Below are positions 27,512-38,301 of a stretch of DNA of 64,000 nt, in pieces. The notes under the pieces are model-generated. The model did no database searches and had not been told where the DNA came from. It worked only from the letters and a program-made list of their open reading frames with translations. The stretch is from assembly GCA_001298555.1 (NCBI GenBank), contig LJCW01000108.1, positions 1-64,000 of the forward strand, read 5' to 3'. Both the position numbers and the translations under genes were made by a program. This DNA comes from Actinobacteria bacterium OV450 (lineage in GTDB: Bacteria > Actinomycetota > Actinomycetes > Streptomycetales > Streptomycetaceae). Position 1 is the stretch's first letter, and every line of letters starts with the position of its first letter.

Positions 27512-28237
27512 TCAGGCCGCGGAGACCCCGGCCTGCGCGGCTGCGGCGGCCGCCTCGGCGGCCCGCTTCTCGCCCTCGGCCTTGGTGCGCTTGACGAAGC
27601 GGACCGTCCAGAGGGCCAGGCCGCCGAGCGTGCCGTAGATCATGAACGGGCTGAGGGTCACCATGGTGGAGGTGTCCAGGACGAACGACAGGACGATCCG
27701 GACCGCCGCCTCGATGAGGTAGACCACGCCCCAGACCAGGGTCATGCGGCGCTGGGCGTTGCGGAAGCCCTCGAACCGCCACAGGTCGTTGTAGTACGCC
27801 ACGCCCGCCGGGGTGCCGTCCGTGCCGAACTTCCGGCCGAAGTAGAACATCAGCGGACGCGGCGCGAGCAGCGTGCCCAGGCACAGCAGCCCGAACAGGC
27901 CCGTGACGAAGGAGTCCTTGACCAGCAGGGCCTGGGCGGACTGGGCGCCCACGAGCGAAACCACCGCAGTGATCACCAGGAACACCAGGGTGACGATGGC
28001 GAACTCGTCGAGCTTGCGCCGCCAGGCCACCATGACGGCACTGTCGAGCACCGGCCAGGCGCCACTGGCCAGCAGTGCCGAGGCCTCGCTCCAGCCGTGG
28101 TCGTCGACGAGGGTGTTGTACGTGAGGATCGGCGCGACCACGCTGAGCGCGATGGTAAGGATCAAGCCGATCGCGGCGGCGCCACCGGAGCGGGCCGGAG
28201 GTGCGGACTGAGCTGCCTGAGCGGGTTGAGCGGACAA
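27512..28237 (-). CDS. VC0807-family membrane protein
   Basis: Integral membrane protein of about 241 residues with five or six helices, matching the VC0807-like family: IGLILTIALSVVAPILTYN, then a soluble loop WSEASALLASGAWP. The conserved PLMFYFGRKFGTDG segment follows, then YNDLWRFEGFRNAQRRMTLVWG and a paired helix region to the end. The C-terminus is Ala-rich and charged. The family has no assigned function. The TTG at 28237 is taken as start because AGGGGGA precedes it and the protein then begins MSAQPAQAAQ; an ATG at 28333 is in frame but looks non-coding. Confidence 0.68.
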   Translation of the reverse strand: MSAQPAQAAQSAPPARSGGAAAIGLILTIALSVVAPILTYNTLVDDHGWSEASALLASGAWPVLDSAVMVAWRRKLDEFAIVTLVFLVITAVVSLVGAQSAQALLVKDSFVTGLFGLLCLGTLLAPRPLMFYFGRKFGTDGTPAGVAYYNDLWRFEGFRNAQRRMTLVWGVVYLIEAAVRIVLSFVLDTSTMVTLSPFMIYGTLGGLALWTVRFVKRTKAEGEKRAAEAAAAAAQAGVSAA

Positions 28238-28373
28238 GGTTCCCCCTGGACGTGCCTGATGAAGTGCGGTAGGGGGACCGTATGGAATTTGACGGGTTAC
28301 GGACAAGTGAGCCACACCCAAAATGATCATCAAGCTGTGCGGAGTGGCTCGTTCCGCACGGTGTGGCCCCCGG

Positions 28374-28967
28374 TCAGGCGCGCAGACCCCGGATCACGAG
28401 CGCGGTGACCGCCTCGAACTCCGTGATGATCGTGGGCGAGAGCCATTCCGCCGCGTACTGCGGATCGTGGAACCGGCCGGTGGCGTCGAACACCGCACGG
28501 GCGGCAGCCGGTACGTCGGGCGCACTGAGCGAGCCGGCCTCGACGCCCTCGGAGATGATCCGGCCCAGCTGGTCGATCAGCTGGCTCAGGTGGTGGTCCA
28601 CCACGCCGCTGTTCTCCGCGAGCAGCACCGTGTACGTCGCGAACAGCTCGGGGTCGTCACCCGCCTTGTGGCGCTTGGCCTCGAAGAGCGCCTCCAGCCA
28701 CGCCTCCAGCTTGGAGGGCGCGGTTCCCCCGGGGGCCGAGGCGATCTCCTCCAGGGTGACGACGCTCTTGGCGAGCCAGCGGTCCGTGACGGCCTCGCGC
28801 AGCGCCGCCTTCGACGGGAAGTGCCGGTACACGCTGCCGTGGCTGACGCCCAGGGCCCGCGCCACGTCCACCACGGTCGCCTTGGTCGGGCCGAAGCGGC
28901 GCAGCACCTCCTCGGTGGTCTCGAGGATGCGCTCGGGGGTCAGGGGCTCGGCTGCAGCGGGGGGCAT
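28374..28967 (-). CDS. TetR-family transcriptional regulator
   Basis: Repressor-type regulator of 197 residues. The N-terminal helix-turn-helix is TKATVVDVARALGVSHGSVYRHFPSKAAL split across about 28-56, typical of TetR. The C-terminal ligand domain includes WLEALFEAKRHKAGDDPELF. It begins 21 bp after the aldo/keto reductase stop codon on the same strand, so the two form an operon. A 14-bp-armed inverted repeat upstream of the reductase (30028-30061) is a natural candidate for its operator. Ligand unknown. Confidence 0.9.
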   Translation of the reverse strand: MPPAAAEPLTPERILETTEEVLRRFGPTKATVVDVARALGVSHGSVYRHFPSKAALREAVTDRWLAKSVVTLEEIASAPGGTAPSKLEAWLEALFEAKRHKAGDDPELFATYTVLLAENSGVVDHHLSQLIDQLGRIISEGVEAGSLSAPDVPAAARAVFDATGRFHDPQYAAEWLSPTIITEFEAVTALVIRGLRA

Positions 28968-28988
28968 GGGTACGACCGTACCGCCCGC

Positions 28989-30011
28989 TCAGCGCTCGCT
29001 GTCGAGGTGGGCCATCTGGGCGGCCGGATACCGGTCGCCGGCCGCGGCACCGGCCGGAACCGCCTCCTCGATGGCCGCCAGGTCCGCGGGGCTCAGCCGC
29101 ACGTCCAGGGCACCCAGTGCCTCGGACAGCCGGTCCCGGCGGCGGGCACCCACGAGAGGCACGATGTCCCCGCCGCGCGAGAGCACCCACGCGATGGCGG
29201 TCTGGGCGATGCTGACCCCCTTGTTCTCCGCGACCTTGCGCAGGGCGTCGACGAGGTCGAGGTTGCGCTGGAGGTTCTCGCCCTGGAAGCGGGGGCTCAT
29301 CCCGCGGAAGTCGCCCGGCGCCAGCTCCCGGTCGCGGCTGAAGTGCCCGCTGATCAGGCCGCGGCTCAGCACCCCGTACGCCGTGATCCCGATGCCCAGC
29401 TCCCGGGCGGCCGGCAGGATCTCCTCCTCGATGCCGCGGGAGATGAGCGAGTACTCGATCTGGAGGTCCGCGATCGGGGTCACGGCGGCGGCCCGCCGCA
29501 GGGTGTCCGCGCCGACCTCGGAGAGGCCGACGTGCCGCACGTGCCCGGCCTGGACGGCCTCGGCGATGGCGCCGACGGTCTCCTCGATCGGGACGTCCGG
29601 GTCGACACGGGCGATCCGGTAGATGTCGATGTGGTCCCGGCCCAGGCGCTGGAGCGAGTAGGCCAGGAAGTTCCTGACCGCGTCGGGGCGGCCGTCGTAT
29701 CCGGCGAAGCCGCCCTCCACCGTCCGCAGCGCGCCGAACTTGACGCTGGTCAGCGCCTGCTCGCGGGCCGCGGCGGGCGCGGTGCGCAGGGCTTCGCCGA
29801 TGAGCAGCTCGTTGTGGCCCATGCCGTAGAAGTCACCGGTGTCCAGCAGGGTGACCCCGGCCTCCAGGGCGGCGTGGATGGTCGCGATCGACTCGTTGCG
29901 GTCGGCCTCCCCGTACAGGGCGGACATGCCCATGCAGCCCAGCCCCAGGGGGAAGACGGAGGGGCCGGTCGAGCCGAGGGTGCGGGTGCGGTTGCTCTCG
30001 TTCTTCGTCAT
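28989..30011 (-). CDS. Aldo/keto reductase with atypical active site
   Basis: NADPH-dependent aldo/keto reductase fold, 340 residues. Asp58, Tyr62 and Lys91 of the catalytic tetrad are present (LLDTGDFYG; TSVKFG), but the histidine normally found as YYQHRVDP is replaced: the segment reads IYRIARVDP. Several actinobacterial members are known to vary here, so the enzyme may be slow or specialised rather than inactive. The cofactor site ends in LVGARRRDRLSEAL. The ATG at 30011 (MTKNESNRTR) is preferred to an upstream codon at 30056 because the operator palindrome lies between the two. Followed by tetR. Confidence 0.85.
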   Translation of the reverse strand: MTKNESNRTRTLGSTGPSVFPLGLGCMGMSALYGEADRNESIATIHAALEAGVTLLDTGDFYGMGHNELLIGEALRTAPAAAREQALTSVKFGALRTVEGGFAGYDGRPDAVRNFLAYSLQRLGRDHIDIYRIARVDPDVPIEETVGAIAEAVQAGHVRHVGLSEVGADTLRRAAAVTPIADLQIEYSLISRGIEEEILPAARELGIGITAYGVLSRGLISGHFSRDRELAPGDFRGMSPRFQGENLQRNLDLVDALRKVAENKGVSIAQTAIAWVLSRGGDIVPLVGARRRDRLSEALGALDVRLSPADLAAIEEAVPAGAAAGDRYPAAQMAHLDSER

Positions 30012-30027
30012 GGAACAACTTTGGCAT

Positions 30028-30061
30028 GACGAGTGACAGATTTCAATATCTGTCACTCGTC
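30028..30061. promoter_or_regulatory. candidate operator of the AKR-tetR operon
   Basis: Perfect 14-bp inverted repeat, arm GACGAGTGACAGAT, spacer 6, lying 17 bp before the reductase ATG. The core TGACAGAT-N6-ATCTGTCA is the size of TetR-family operators and is A+T-richer than its surroundings. TTGAAA inside it could be a -35. Confidence 0.6.
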
Positions 30062-30099
30062 AGGGCGGCTGAGGCCGGTGAGTGCCCGCCCGGTGGCCG

Positions 30100-30444
30100 C
30101 TACGCCGCCATGCGCAGGGCCAGTGCCACGGCCGCGACCAGGGCCAGTACCGCGGCGGGCGCCAGTTCGAAGTCCTTGACGCGCAGGTGGCTGATCACCG
30201 CGCCGATGAAGTAGAGGGTCACGCCCAGTGCGGCGGCGACGCCCAGCGGAGTCACCCACAGGCCTGCGACCAGCCCGATCGCGCCGGCCGCCTTCAGGGA
30301 GGCCAGCCGGGGCAGCCAGGCGTCCGGGACCCGCACCTTCCGCATGCTCGCCGTGACCGCCTCGTTCCGCTGGAGCGTGAGCGTGGCGGACGCGGCCAGG
30401 ACGAGTGCGAGCAGGCCGGCGACGACGGCGTAGGCAATGAACAT
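30100..30444 (-). CDS. DoxX-like membrane protein
   Basis: Four-helix membrane protein of 114 residues, DoxX-like: FIAYAVVAGLLALVLAASA, then the conserved VPDAWLPRLASLKAAGAIGLV, then two further helices ending ALVAAVALALRMAA. Members are linked to redox or electrophile stress, but the role is not settled. The ATG at 30444 has GGAG at a good distance; a TTG four codons earlier is less likely. It is divergent from a MarR gene, which probably regulates it. Confidence 0.8.
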   Translation of the reverse strand: MFIAYAVVAGLLALVLAASATLTLQRNEAVTASMRKVRVPDAWLPRLASLKAAGAIGLVAGLWVTPLGVAAALGVTLYFIGAVISHLRVKDFELAPAAVLALVAAVALALRMAA

Positions 30445-30453
30445 GATGAGCTC

Positions 30454-30496
30454 CAACGATCGGGGGTTTCAGATCATTGAATAACATCAACGATCG
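30454..30496. repeat. direct repeats in the doxX/marR gap (possible MarR sites)
   Basis: CAACGATCG occurs at 30454-30462 and 30488-30496, 34 bp apart centre to centre, flanking the A+T-rich centre of the divergent promoter region. Confidence 0.4.
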
Positions 30497-30522
30497 ACAA
30501 TCTGCAACCATTCCCGAGTTGT

Positions 30523-30528
30523 TACGAT
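30523..30528 (+). promoter_or_regulatory. -10 element of the marR gene (leaderless)
   Basis: TACGAT ends 7 nt before the ATG at 30536; an earlier ATG at 30527 overlaps this element. This supports 30536 as the true start. Confidence 0.45.
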
Positions 30529-30535
30529 GTCCGAT

Positions 30536-30991
30536 ATGACGGCAGCTCAGGAATCCCCGCACCCACCGCAGCGGCTGGGCCTGCTGCTGGCCTGGCACGG
30601 CTCGATCACCGAGACCCGGATGAAGAAGGCGCTCAGCACGGCCGGGCTCACCCCGCGGCACGCGATGACGCTGATGCACCTGGAGGGCGGCCCCATCGGC
30701 CAGCGGGCACTCGCCGAGCGGCTGGAGGTGGACCCGAGCGTGCTGGTGGGGATCCTGAACGACCTGGAGGGCGAGGGCCTGGCCGTGCGCCGCCGGGACC
30801 CGGCCGACCGCCGCCGTCACAACGTGGCCATCACCGAGGCCGGATCGACCGCCCTCGCCAAGACGAACGCGGCGCTCGACGAGGTCGAACTCGCCCTGTT
30901 CGCCGCACTCTCGCAGCAGGACCGGGACGCCCTGCGCGACCTGCTGGCCCGGATCGACTCGAACGCCGACGACTTCGAGTGCGGCGAGTAG
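30536..30991 (+). CDS. MarR-family transcriptional regulator
   Basis: Winged-helix regulator of 151 residues. The recognition region is GQRALAERLEVDPSVLVGILNDLEGEGL and the wing is VRRRDPADRRRHNVAIT, both typical of MarR. The ATG at 30536 is favoured because TACGAT ends 7 nt upstream; the ATG at 30527 would lie inside that element. No Shine-Dalgarno serves either. It is divergent from the DoxX-like gene and probably represses it, perhaps through the CAACGATCG repeats. Confidence 0.88.
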   Translation: MTAAQESPHPPQRLGLLLAWHGSITETRMKKALSTAGLTPRHAMTLMHLEGGPIGQRALAERLEVDPSVLVGILNDLEGEGLAVRRRDPADRRRHNVAITEAGSTALAKTNAALDEVELALFAALSQQDRDALRDLLARIDSNADDFECGE

Positions 30992-31000
30992 CGGGATCCG

Positions 31001-32452
31001 TCAGCCGTGCGGCGGGACCGCGGCCCGCTTCGGCTCCGCGGTCGTCCGCTCCAGCGCGCGGGCCGTCCGCGCCGCGGTCCCCATGGCCCACCGGCCGCTG
31101 GTCACGGCGCCCACGACGAGCGCGAGCAGTCCGCAGCCCGTGATGACCCACCAGGCCGGCCGGGTCGCCTCGGCGAAATCGGCGCCGCCGGCCGTCCCCG
31201 CCGCCAGCACCGAGCCGATCACGGCCACGCCCAGCGTGCCGCCCGTCTGCCGACTGGTGGAGGCGACCGCGGCCGCGACGCCCGCCTGGGCGCGCGGCAT
31301 CCCGGACACCGCCGTGTTCGTGATGGGCGCGTTCACCATGCCGAAGCCCAGCCCGAACAGCACGTACGCGGTGAACAGCAGCGGGGTCGAGGTCTCCGCC
31401 GAGAAGGCGGCGAACAGGAGCCCGCTCGCGGCCATCGCCGTCCCTGCGATCAACAGTGACGGCCGCGGCCCCCGGCTTGCCACCAGTCGCCCCGACACCG
31501 GCGGGCAGAGGAAGGTGAGCAGGGCCATCGGCAGCATGTAGAGCCCGGCCTCCAGCGCGCTCAGCCCCCGTACGTCCTGCAGGTACAGCGTGTTGAGGAA
31601 CAGGAATCCCGACAGAGCGGCGAAGGCACTGACGGCAATCACCGTCGCGCCGCTGAAGGGAGCGCTCCGGAAGAACCGCGGGTCGATCAGCGGCTCCGCC
31701 AAGCGGGGCTCGTGGAACAGCAGCCCCGCCAGCGAGGCCACAGCCACGGCGGCGCAGACCGGGATGACCGGAGCGGTCCAGCCCGCGCTCGGCGCCTCGA
31801 TGATCCCGTACGTCACGGAGCCCAGCAGGGCCATGACCAGCAGCTGCCCGAGCGGGTCCGGGCGGCGTGGGTGCCCGGCCCGCGACTCGGGCACGAAGCG
31901 CAGGGTCAGGACCAGGGCCAGCAGCCCGACCGGGAGGTTGAGCCAGAAGATGGAGCGCCAGCCGACCGACTCCACGAGCAGTCCGCCGATCAACGGGCCC
32001 ACGGCCATGGAGATGCCCACCACTGCGCCCCAGACGCCGATGGCGCGGGCCCGTTCGCGCGGATCCGTGAACGTGTTGGTGATGATCGACATGGCGACCG
32101 GGTTGAGCATCGAGCCACCCACGGCCTGGACCATCCGGAAGGCGATCAGCCACTCCAGGCTCGGCGCGAGCGAGCAGAGCAGTGAGCCCGCGGTGAAGAC
32201 CACCAGGCCCGCGGCGAAGACCCTGCGGCGCCCGATCCGGTCCGCGGTGGAGCCCGCGAGCATCAGCAGTGAGGCCAGGACCAGCGTGTACGCGTCGATC
32301 GTCCACTGCATGCCGGCCACCGACGCACCCAGTTCGCGGCGCATCGAGGGCAGGGCGACGTTGAGCACGGTCACGTCGAGGCTGACGATGAGCAGGCTCG
32401 TGCAGCAGATCACCAGGATCAGCATCCTGCGACGGTGGCTCGGCTCGGGCAT
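31001..32452 (-). CDS. DHA2-family MFS drug exporter
   Basis: Multidrug-type MFS exporter, 483 residues with 14 predicted helices. Motifs: SLDVTVLNVALPSMRREL in helix 1, the loop GSTADRIGRRRVF (motif A), and FRMVQAVGGSMLNPVAM in helix 4. The antiporter motif C region is GAVVGISMAVGPLIGGLL. Substrate unknown; drug:H+ antiport is inferred from the family. The ATG at 32452 (MPEPSHRRRML) is preceded by TACTAT at exactly 7 nt and no Shine-Dalgarno, so it is probably leaderless. It is divergent from dusB with a 65-bp gap; the marR stop codon lies 10 bp from its stop. Confidence 0.9.
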   Translation of the reverse strand: MPEPSHRRRMLILVICCTSLLIVSLDVTVLNVALPSMRRELGASVAGMQWTIDAYTLVLASLLMLAGSTADRIGRRRVFAAGLVVFTAGSLLCSLAPSLEWLIAFRMVQAVGGSMLNPVAMSIITNTFTDPRERARAIGVWGAVVGISMAVGPLIGGLLVESVGWRSIFWLNLPVGLLALVLTLRFVPESRAGHPRRPDPLGQLLVMALLGSVTYGIIEAPSAGWTAPVIPVCAAVAVASLAGLLFHEPRLAEPLIDPRFFRSAPFSGATVIAVSAFAALSGFLFLNTLYLQDVRGLSALEAGLYMLPMALLTFLCPPVSGRLVASRGPRPSLLIAGTAMAASGLLFAAFSAETSTPLLFTAYVLFGLGFGMVNAPITNTAVSGMPRAQAGVAAAVASTSRQTGGTLGVAVIGSVLAAGTAGGADFAEATRPAWWVITGCGLLALVVGAVTSGRWAMGTAARTARALERTTAEPKRAAVPPHG

Positions 32453-32459
32453 ACTTACG

Positions 32460-32465
32460 ATAGTA
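32460..32465 (-). promoter_or_regulatory. -10 element of the DHA2 exporter gene (leaderless)
   Basis: TACTAT on the minus strand, 7 nt before the ATG at 32452. An imperfect palindrome (ACTTAC / GTACGT) overlaps it and could be an operator. Confidence 0.5.
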
Positions 32466-32517
32466 CGTCTAACTAAAGAAATGCGGGATGCGATTGTTCT
32501 GGGCGACAATGGGGGGC

Positions 32518-33660
32518 ATGACCACGCTCCCCCCGCCGCTCGCGATCGGCCCGCACACCGTGCAGCCCCCCGTGGTGCTCGCGCCCATGGCCGGCATCAC
32601 CAACGCCCCGTTCCGTACCCTCTGCCGTGAGTTCAGCGGCGGCAAGGGGCTGTTCGTGAGCGAGATGATCACGACCCGCGCCCTGGTCGAGCGCAACGAG
32701 AAGACCATGCAGCTGATCCACTTCGACGAGACCGAGAAGCCCCGCTCGATCCAGCTGTACGGAGTCGACCCGGCGACGGTCGGCAAGGCGGTCCGCATGA
32801 TCGTCGAGGAGGACCGGGCCGACCACATCGACCTCAACTTCGGCTGCCCGGTCCCCAAGGTGACCCGCAAGGGCGGCGGCTCCGCCCTCCCCTACAAGCG
32901 GAACCTGCTGCGGGCGATCCTGCGCGAGGCCGTCGCGGGCGCGGGCGACCTGCCGGTCACCATGAAGATGCGCAAGGGCATCAACGACGACCACCTCACC
33001 TACCTCGACGCGGGCCGGATCGCCGTCGAGGAGGGCGTCACCGCGATCGCCCTGCACGGGCGCACCACCGCCCAGCACTACGGCGGAACCGCCGACTGGG
33101 ACGCCATCGCCCGGCTCAAGGAGCACGTGCCGGAGATCCCCGTGCTCGGCAACGGCGACATCTGGTGCGCCGAGGACGCGCTGCGCATGGTCCGCGAGAC
33201 GGGCTGCGACGGCGTGGTCGTCGGCCGCGGCTGCCTGGGGCGCCCGTGGCTGTTCAACGACCTGGTCGCGGCGTTCGAGGGACGCCCGGAGGACTTCCAC
33301 AAGCCGACGCTGCGCGAGGTCGCGGCGACGATGCACCGGCACGCCCAACTGCTCGGAGAGTGGATCGGCGACGAGACGCGCGGGGTGATCGACTTCCGTA
33401 AGCACGTGGCCTGGTACCTCAAGGGCTTCTCGGTGGGTTCCGAGATGCGGAAGAAGCTGGCCGTCACCTCCTCCCTGGCCGAGCTGGACGCTCATCTGAG
33501 CGAGCTCGACCTGGACCAGGAGTGGCCCGAGAGCGCGGACGGCCCGCGCGGCCGGACGTCCGGAAACAACCGGGTTGTCCTCCCGGACGGCTGGCTGAAG
33601 GATCCCTACGACTGTGCGGGCGTGAGCGAGGACGCCGAACTGGACACGTCCGGGGGGTGA
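32518..33660 (+). CDS. dusB: tRNA-dihydrouridine synthase DusB-type
   Basis: FMN-dependent enzyme reducing uridines in the tRNA D-loop, 380 residues. The TIM barrel starts PPVVLAPMAGITNAPFR; the catalytic Cys is Cys110 in DLNFGCPVPKV, with KGGGSAL next. Other blocks are VTMKMRKGIND, ALHGRTTAQHYGG, VLGNGDIW and the C-terminal helical tRNA-binding part (DFRKHVAWYLKGF). The ATG at 32518 (MTTLPPPL) has GACAAT ending 7 nt upstream; ATG 32509 overlaps that element. Confidence 0.94.
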   Translation: MTTLPPPLAIGPHTVQPPVVLAPMAGITNAPFRTLCREFSGGKGLFVSEMITTRALVERNEKTMQLIHFDETEKPRSIQLYGVDPATVGKAVRMIVEEDRADHIDLNFGCPVPKVTRKGGGSALPYKRNLLRAILREAVAGAGDLPVTMKMRKGINDDHLTYLDAGRIAVEEGVTAIALHGRTTAQHYGGTADWDAIARLKEHVPEIPVLGNGDIWCAEDALRMVRETGCDGVVVGRGCLGRPWLFNDLVAAFEGRPEDFHKPTLREVAATMHRHAQLLGEWIGDETRGVIDFRKHVAWYLKGFSVGSEMRKKLAVTSSLAELDAHLSELDLDQEWPESADGPRGRTSGNNRVVLPDGWLKDPYDCAGVSEDAELDTSGG

Positions 33661-34036
33661 GAAACAGCTGACAAACTATGCCGTCGACGGCGTGACATAC
33701 GCCACGCATGGGTGGGGTTGCGCTCACATGAGCGCGAAAATCACGGGTATGACTTCCAAAGGGTGGCACTGGGTGCCACCCTTTGTTTGTTCAAGAGTTG
33801 AACGCAAATGTATCGATGATCGCTCATTCGAGCGTAAACACGCCGCAGGAGCCCCTTCACCCTTCGGGAGGTGAACGCTCTTCGTAGTTTCTGGCTACTC
33901 ATCGGTTACTTTCGATCTGGTGGCGCACGGGTGGTTACAGCCGCATGACGACCAAGTGGACGTACCCAGAAGCCTTCGATCTGGGTATGTTCCTGGCCGT
34001 CAGGGCAGCCACCGAGTCCTCGAGGAGTCGAGACCC
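33661..34036 (+). other. 376-bp gap between dusB and ppdK
   Basis: Contains an intrinsic terminator (33758-33792), a small inverted repeat CGCTCA/TGAGCG at 33721-33734, and a hairpin TTCACC/GGTGAA at 33856-33875. The 5' untranslated region of ppdK follows. A 41-codon frame at 33751 (MTSKGWHWVPPF) overlaps the terminator and is not believed. The region is less GC-rich than the flanking genes. Confidence 0.5.
33758..33792 (+). terminator. intrinsic terminator downstream of dusB
   Basis: AAAGGGTGGCA pairs perfectly with TGCCACCCTTT (11 bp, 5-nt loop) and is followed by GTTTGTTC. It lies about 100 bp after the dusB stop codon. Confidence 0.75.
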
Positions 34037-36745
<2,709 letters not shown>

Positions 36746-36777
36746 GTCCTTCACGGCCCTGACACGGCCCGCTGACT

Positions 36778-36830
36778 GCGCGTCCGCCCCCGGGTTCCCT
36801 GACCCCCGAGGGCGGACGCGCCTATTTTTG
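36778..36830 (+). terminator. intrinsic terminator after ppdK
   Basis: Stem of 12 bp plus 4 bp after one mismatch (arm GCGCGTCCGCCC), followed by CTATTTTTGTTGTT, a true U-rich tail. Confidence 0.9.
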
Positions 36831-36851
36831 TTGTTCAACAAATCTTTACGC

Positions 36852-36893
36852 CAGCAGGCGGTGGACGGATCCCCACCCGTCCACCGCCTGCTG
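36852..36893. terminator. second hairpin terminator downstream of ppdK
   Basis: Perfect 17-bp inverted repeat (arm CAGCAGGCGGTGGACGG) with an 8-nt loop, 22 bp after the first terminator. It probably gives back-up termination. Confidence 0.75.
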
Positions 36894-37134
36894 TCAATCT
36901 GCCAGGCACGTCGGCGCTTCCCGGTGCGACCGACCGCCAGGCCCCGCAAAGCCCCCCACGGCCTTCACGGAGCGTTTCGGTCGCACTGGAGTGTGCCCGG
37001 CGGAGTACAGGATTTCGGTTGTCACGCCCCTGCCGAAAGGGGTTTCAACTGTGGCTGAAAGGGCGTGGTGACGTCGTGTGACGGCATGCATACTCATGGG
37101 GCGGGGGGATTGCGGTTGCACAGGTGGGGGTTCG

Positions 37135-38187
37135 GTGCTGCGTATCCATTTCACTGGAGTGGACCTGGCACGCGTACGGATGGCAGGGCGTCCCGATGCG
37201 TTGTGGGAAACGATTCTGAGTTTTCACCGCTTAAGAGACCGGCGTGATGCGCGGCTCTTCGGTGAATGGCGTACGGAAACCCGGAGCAGGTTGAATAGTG
37301 AAACACGTTTGCTCGGTGCGCTCATACCGAGTCGGGGTTACTTTCCCGATTTCCTGACCCCTGTGGAGGGGCAGTACGGGTGGGACGTGGGCCTGGACGC
37401 GTTGCGCGGCATCCGCCCCGAGCGGATGCGGCGCGAGCTCACGCTGCTCGGCGCGGGCACCGGTGTCGGGGCCGCGTTCGGCATGCCCTCGGCCGTGAGC
37501 GGGGGCGCCGACGCGCCGGTCCCGCGCCGGCTGCGGGACTTCATGGACGGCGGCACCAAACACCTGCCGAGGCTGCTGGGCGAGCTGCGCGGCTACCACC
37601 GGGCGGCCGTGGAGCCGTACTGGACGCACATCCAGGCCCAGATCGAGGCCGAGCGGGCCGCGCGCGGCCGGGCCCTGCTGGACGGCGGCGCGGACGAGCT
37701 GCTGGCCTCGCTGCCACCGATGCTGCGCTGGCGGGCGCCGGTCCTGGAGTGCGACTACCCCGTGGACCGCGACGTACGGCTGCGGGGGCGCGGGCTGCTG
37801 CTCCAGCCGTCGTTCTTCTGCCGGCGCACCGCCGTGACCCTGCACGACCCGGAGCTGCCCCCGGTGCTGGTCTACCCGGCGGCGGCACAGCTGGCCTCGG
37901 CGCCCACGGGCGGTGAATCGATTCGGCCCTTGGAGGAGCAGCGCCAGCGCACGCTGGGCAAGCTCGTCGGGCACACCCGCTCGGTGGTGCTGCGGGCCAT
38001 CGGCGACGGCGCCACCACCAGCGAGCTGGCCCGCCGGGCCGGGGTCTCGCTGGCCTCCGCGAGCCAGCACGCCTGCGTGATGCGCGAGGCGGGCCTGGTC
38101 ACCACCCTGCGCCGGGGCAACGCCGTCCTGCACACGGTGACCCCGCTGGGCGCCGCGCTGCTGAAGGGCGGAGCGGTGGCCTCGTAG
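37135..38187 (+). CDS. Winged-helix (ArsR-like) regulator with DUF5937-type domain
   Basis: Protein of 350 residues. The N-terminal two thirds open LRIHFTGVDLARVRMAGRPD and WETILSFHRLRDRR, a pattern found in Streptomyces regulators of the DUF5937 type. The C-terminal 75 residues form an ArsR-like winged helix: VVLRAIGDGATTSELARRAG, SLASASQHACVMREAGLVTT, and the wing RRGNAVLHTVTPLG. The GTG at 37135 follows a GGGGG stretch; the frame is open to 37078. No metal-binding Cys pair is visible, so metal sensing is unlikely. Target and signal unknown. Confidence 0.75.
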   Translation: MLRIHFTGVDLARVRMAGRPDALWETILSFHRLRDRRDARLFGEWRTETRSRLNSETRLLGALIPSRGYFPDFLTPVEGQYGWDVGLDALRGIRPERMRRELTLLGAGTGVGAAFGMPSAVSGGADAPVPRRLRDFMDGGTKHLPRLLGELRGYHRAAVEPYWTHIQAQIEAERAARGRALLDGGADELLASLPPMLRWRAPVLECDYPVDRDVRLRGRGLLLQPSFFCRRTAVTLHDPELPPVLVYPAAAQLASAPTGGESIRPLEEQRQRTLGKLVGHTRSVVLRAIGDGATTSELARRAGVSLASASQHACVMREAGLVTTLRRGNAVLHTVTPLGAALLKGGAVAS

Positions 38188-38301
38188 TCTGCCCGGGGGC
38201 CCCGGGGCGCGAAACGCGGTCCGGGGCCACGGCCCACGAAGTGACGAACCACGGGACTTTCCGCCCTGGCGCCACCGGGGCCGCGCCAAGATGCTGGAAC
38301 C

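Larger units (their letters stand above)
36746..37134 (+). other. 389-bp gap between ppdK and the winged-helix gene
   Basis: Left third holds the two terminators. The rest (36895-37134) has no credible gene and presumably contains the promoter of the gene at 37135; no clear -35/-10 pair was recognised. Confidence 0.5.

Noticed and set aside
33751..33873. A 41-codon gene starting MTSKGWHWVPPF
   Set aside because: It overlaps a clear intrinsic terminator stem and has no ribosome-binding site; the Trp-rich sequence comes from the hairpin arms.
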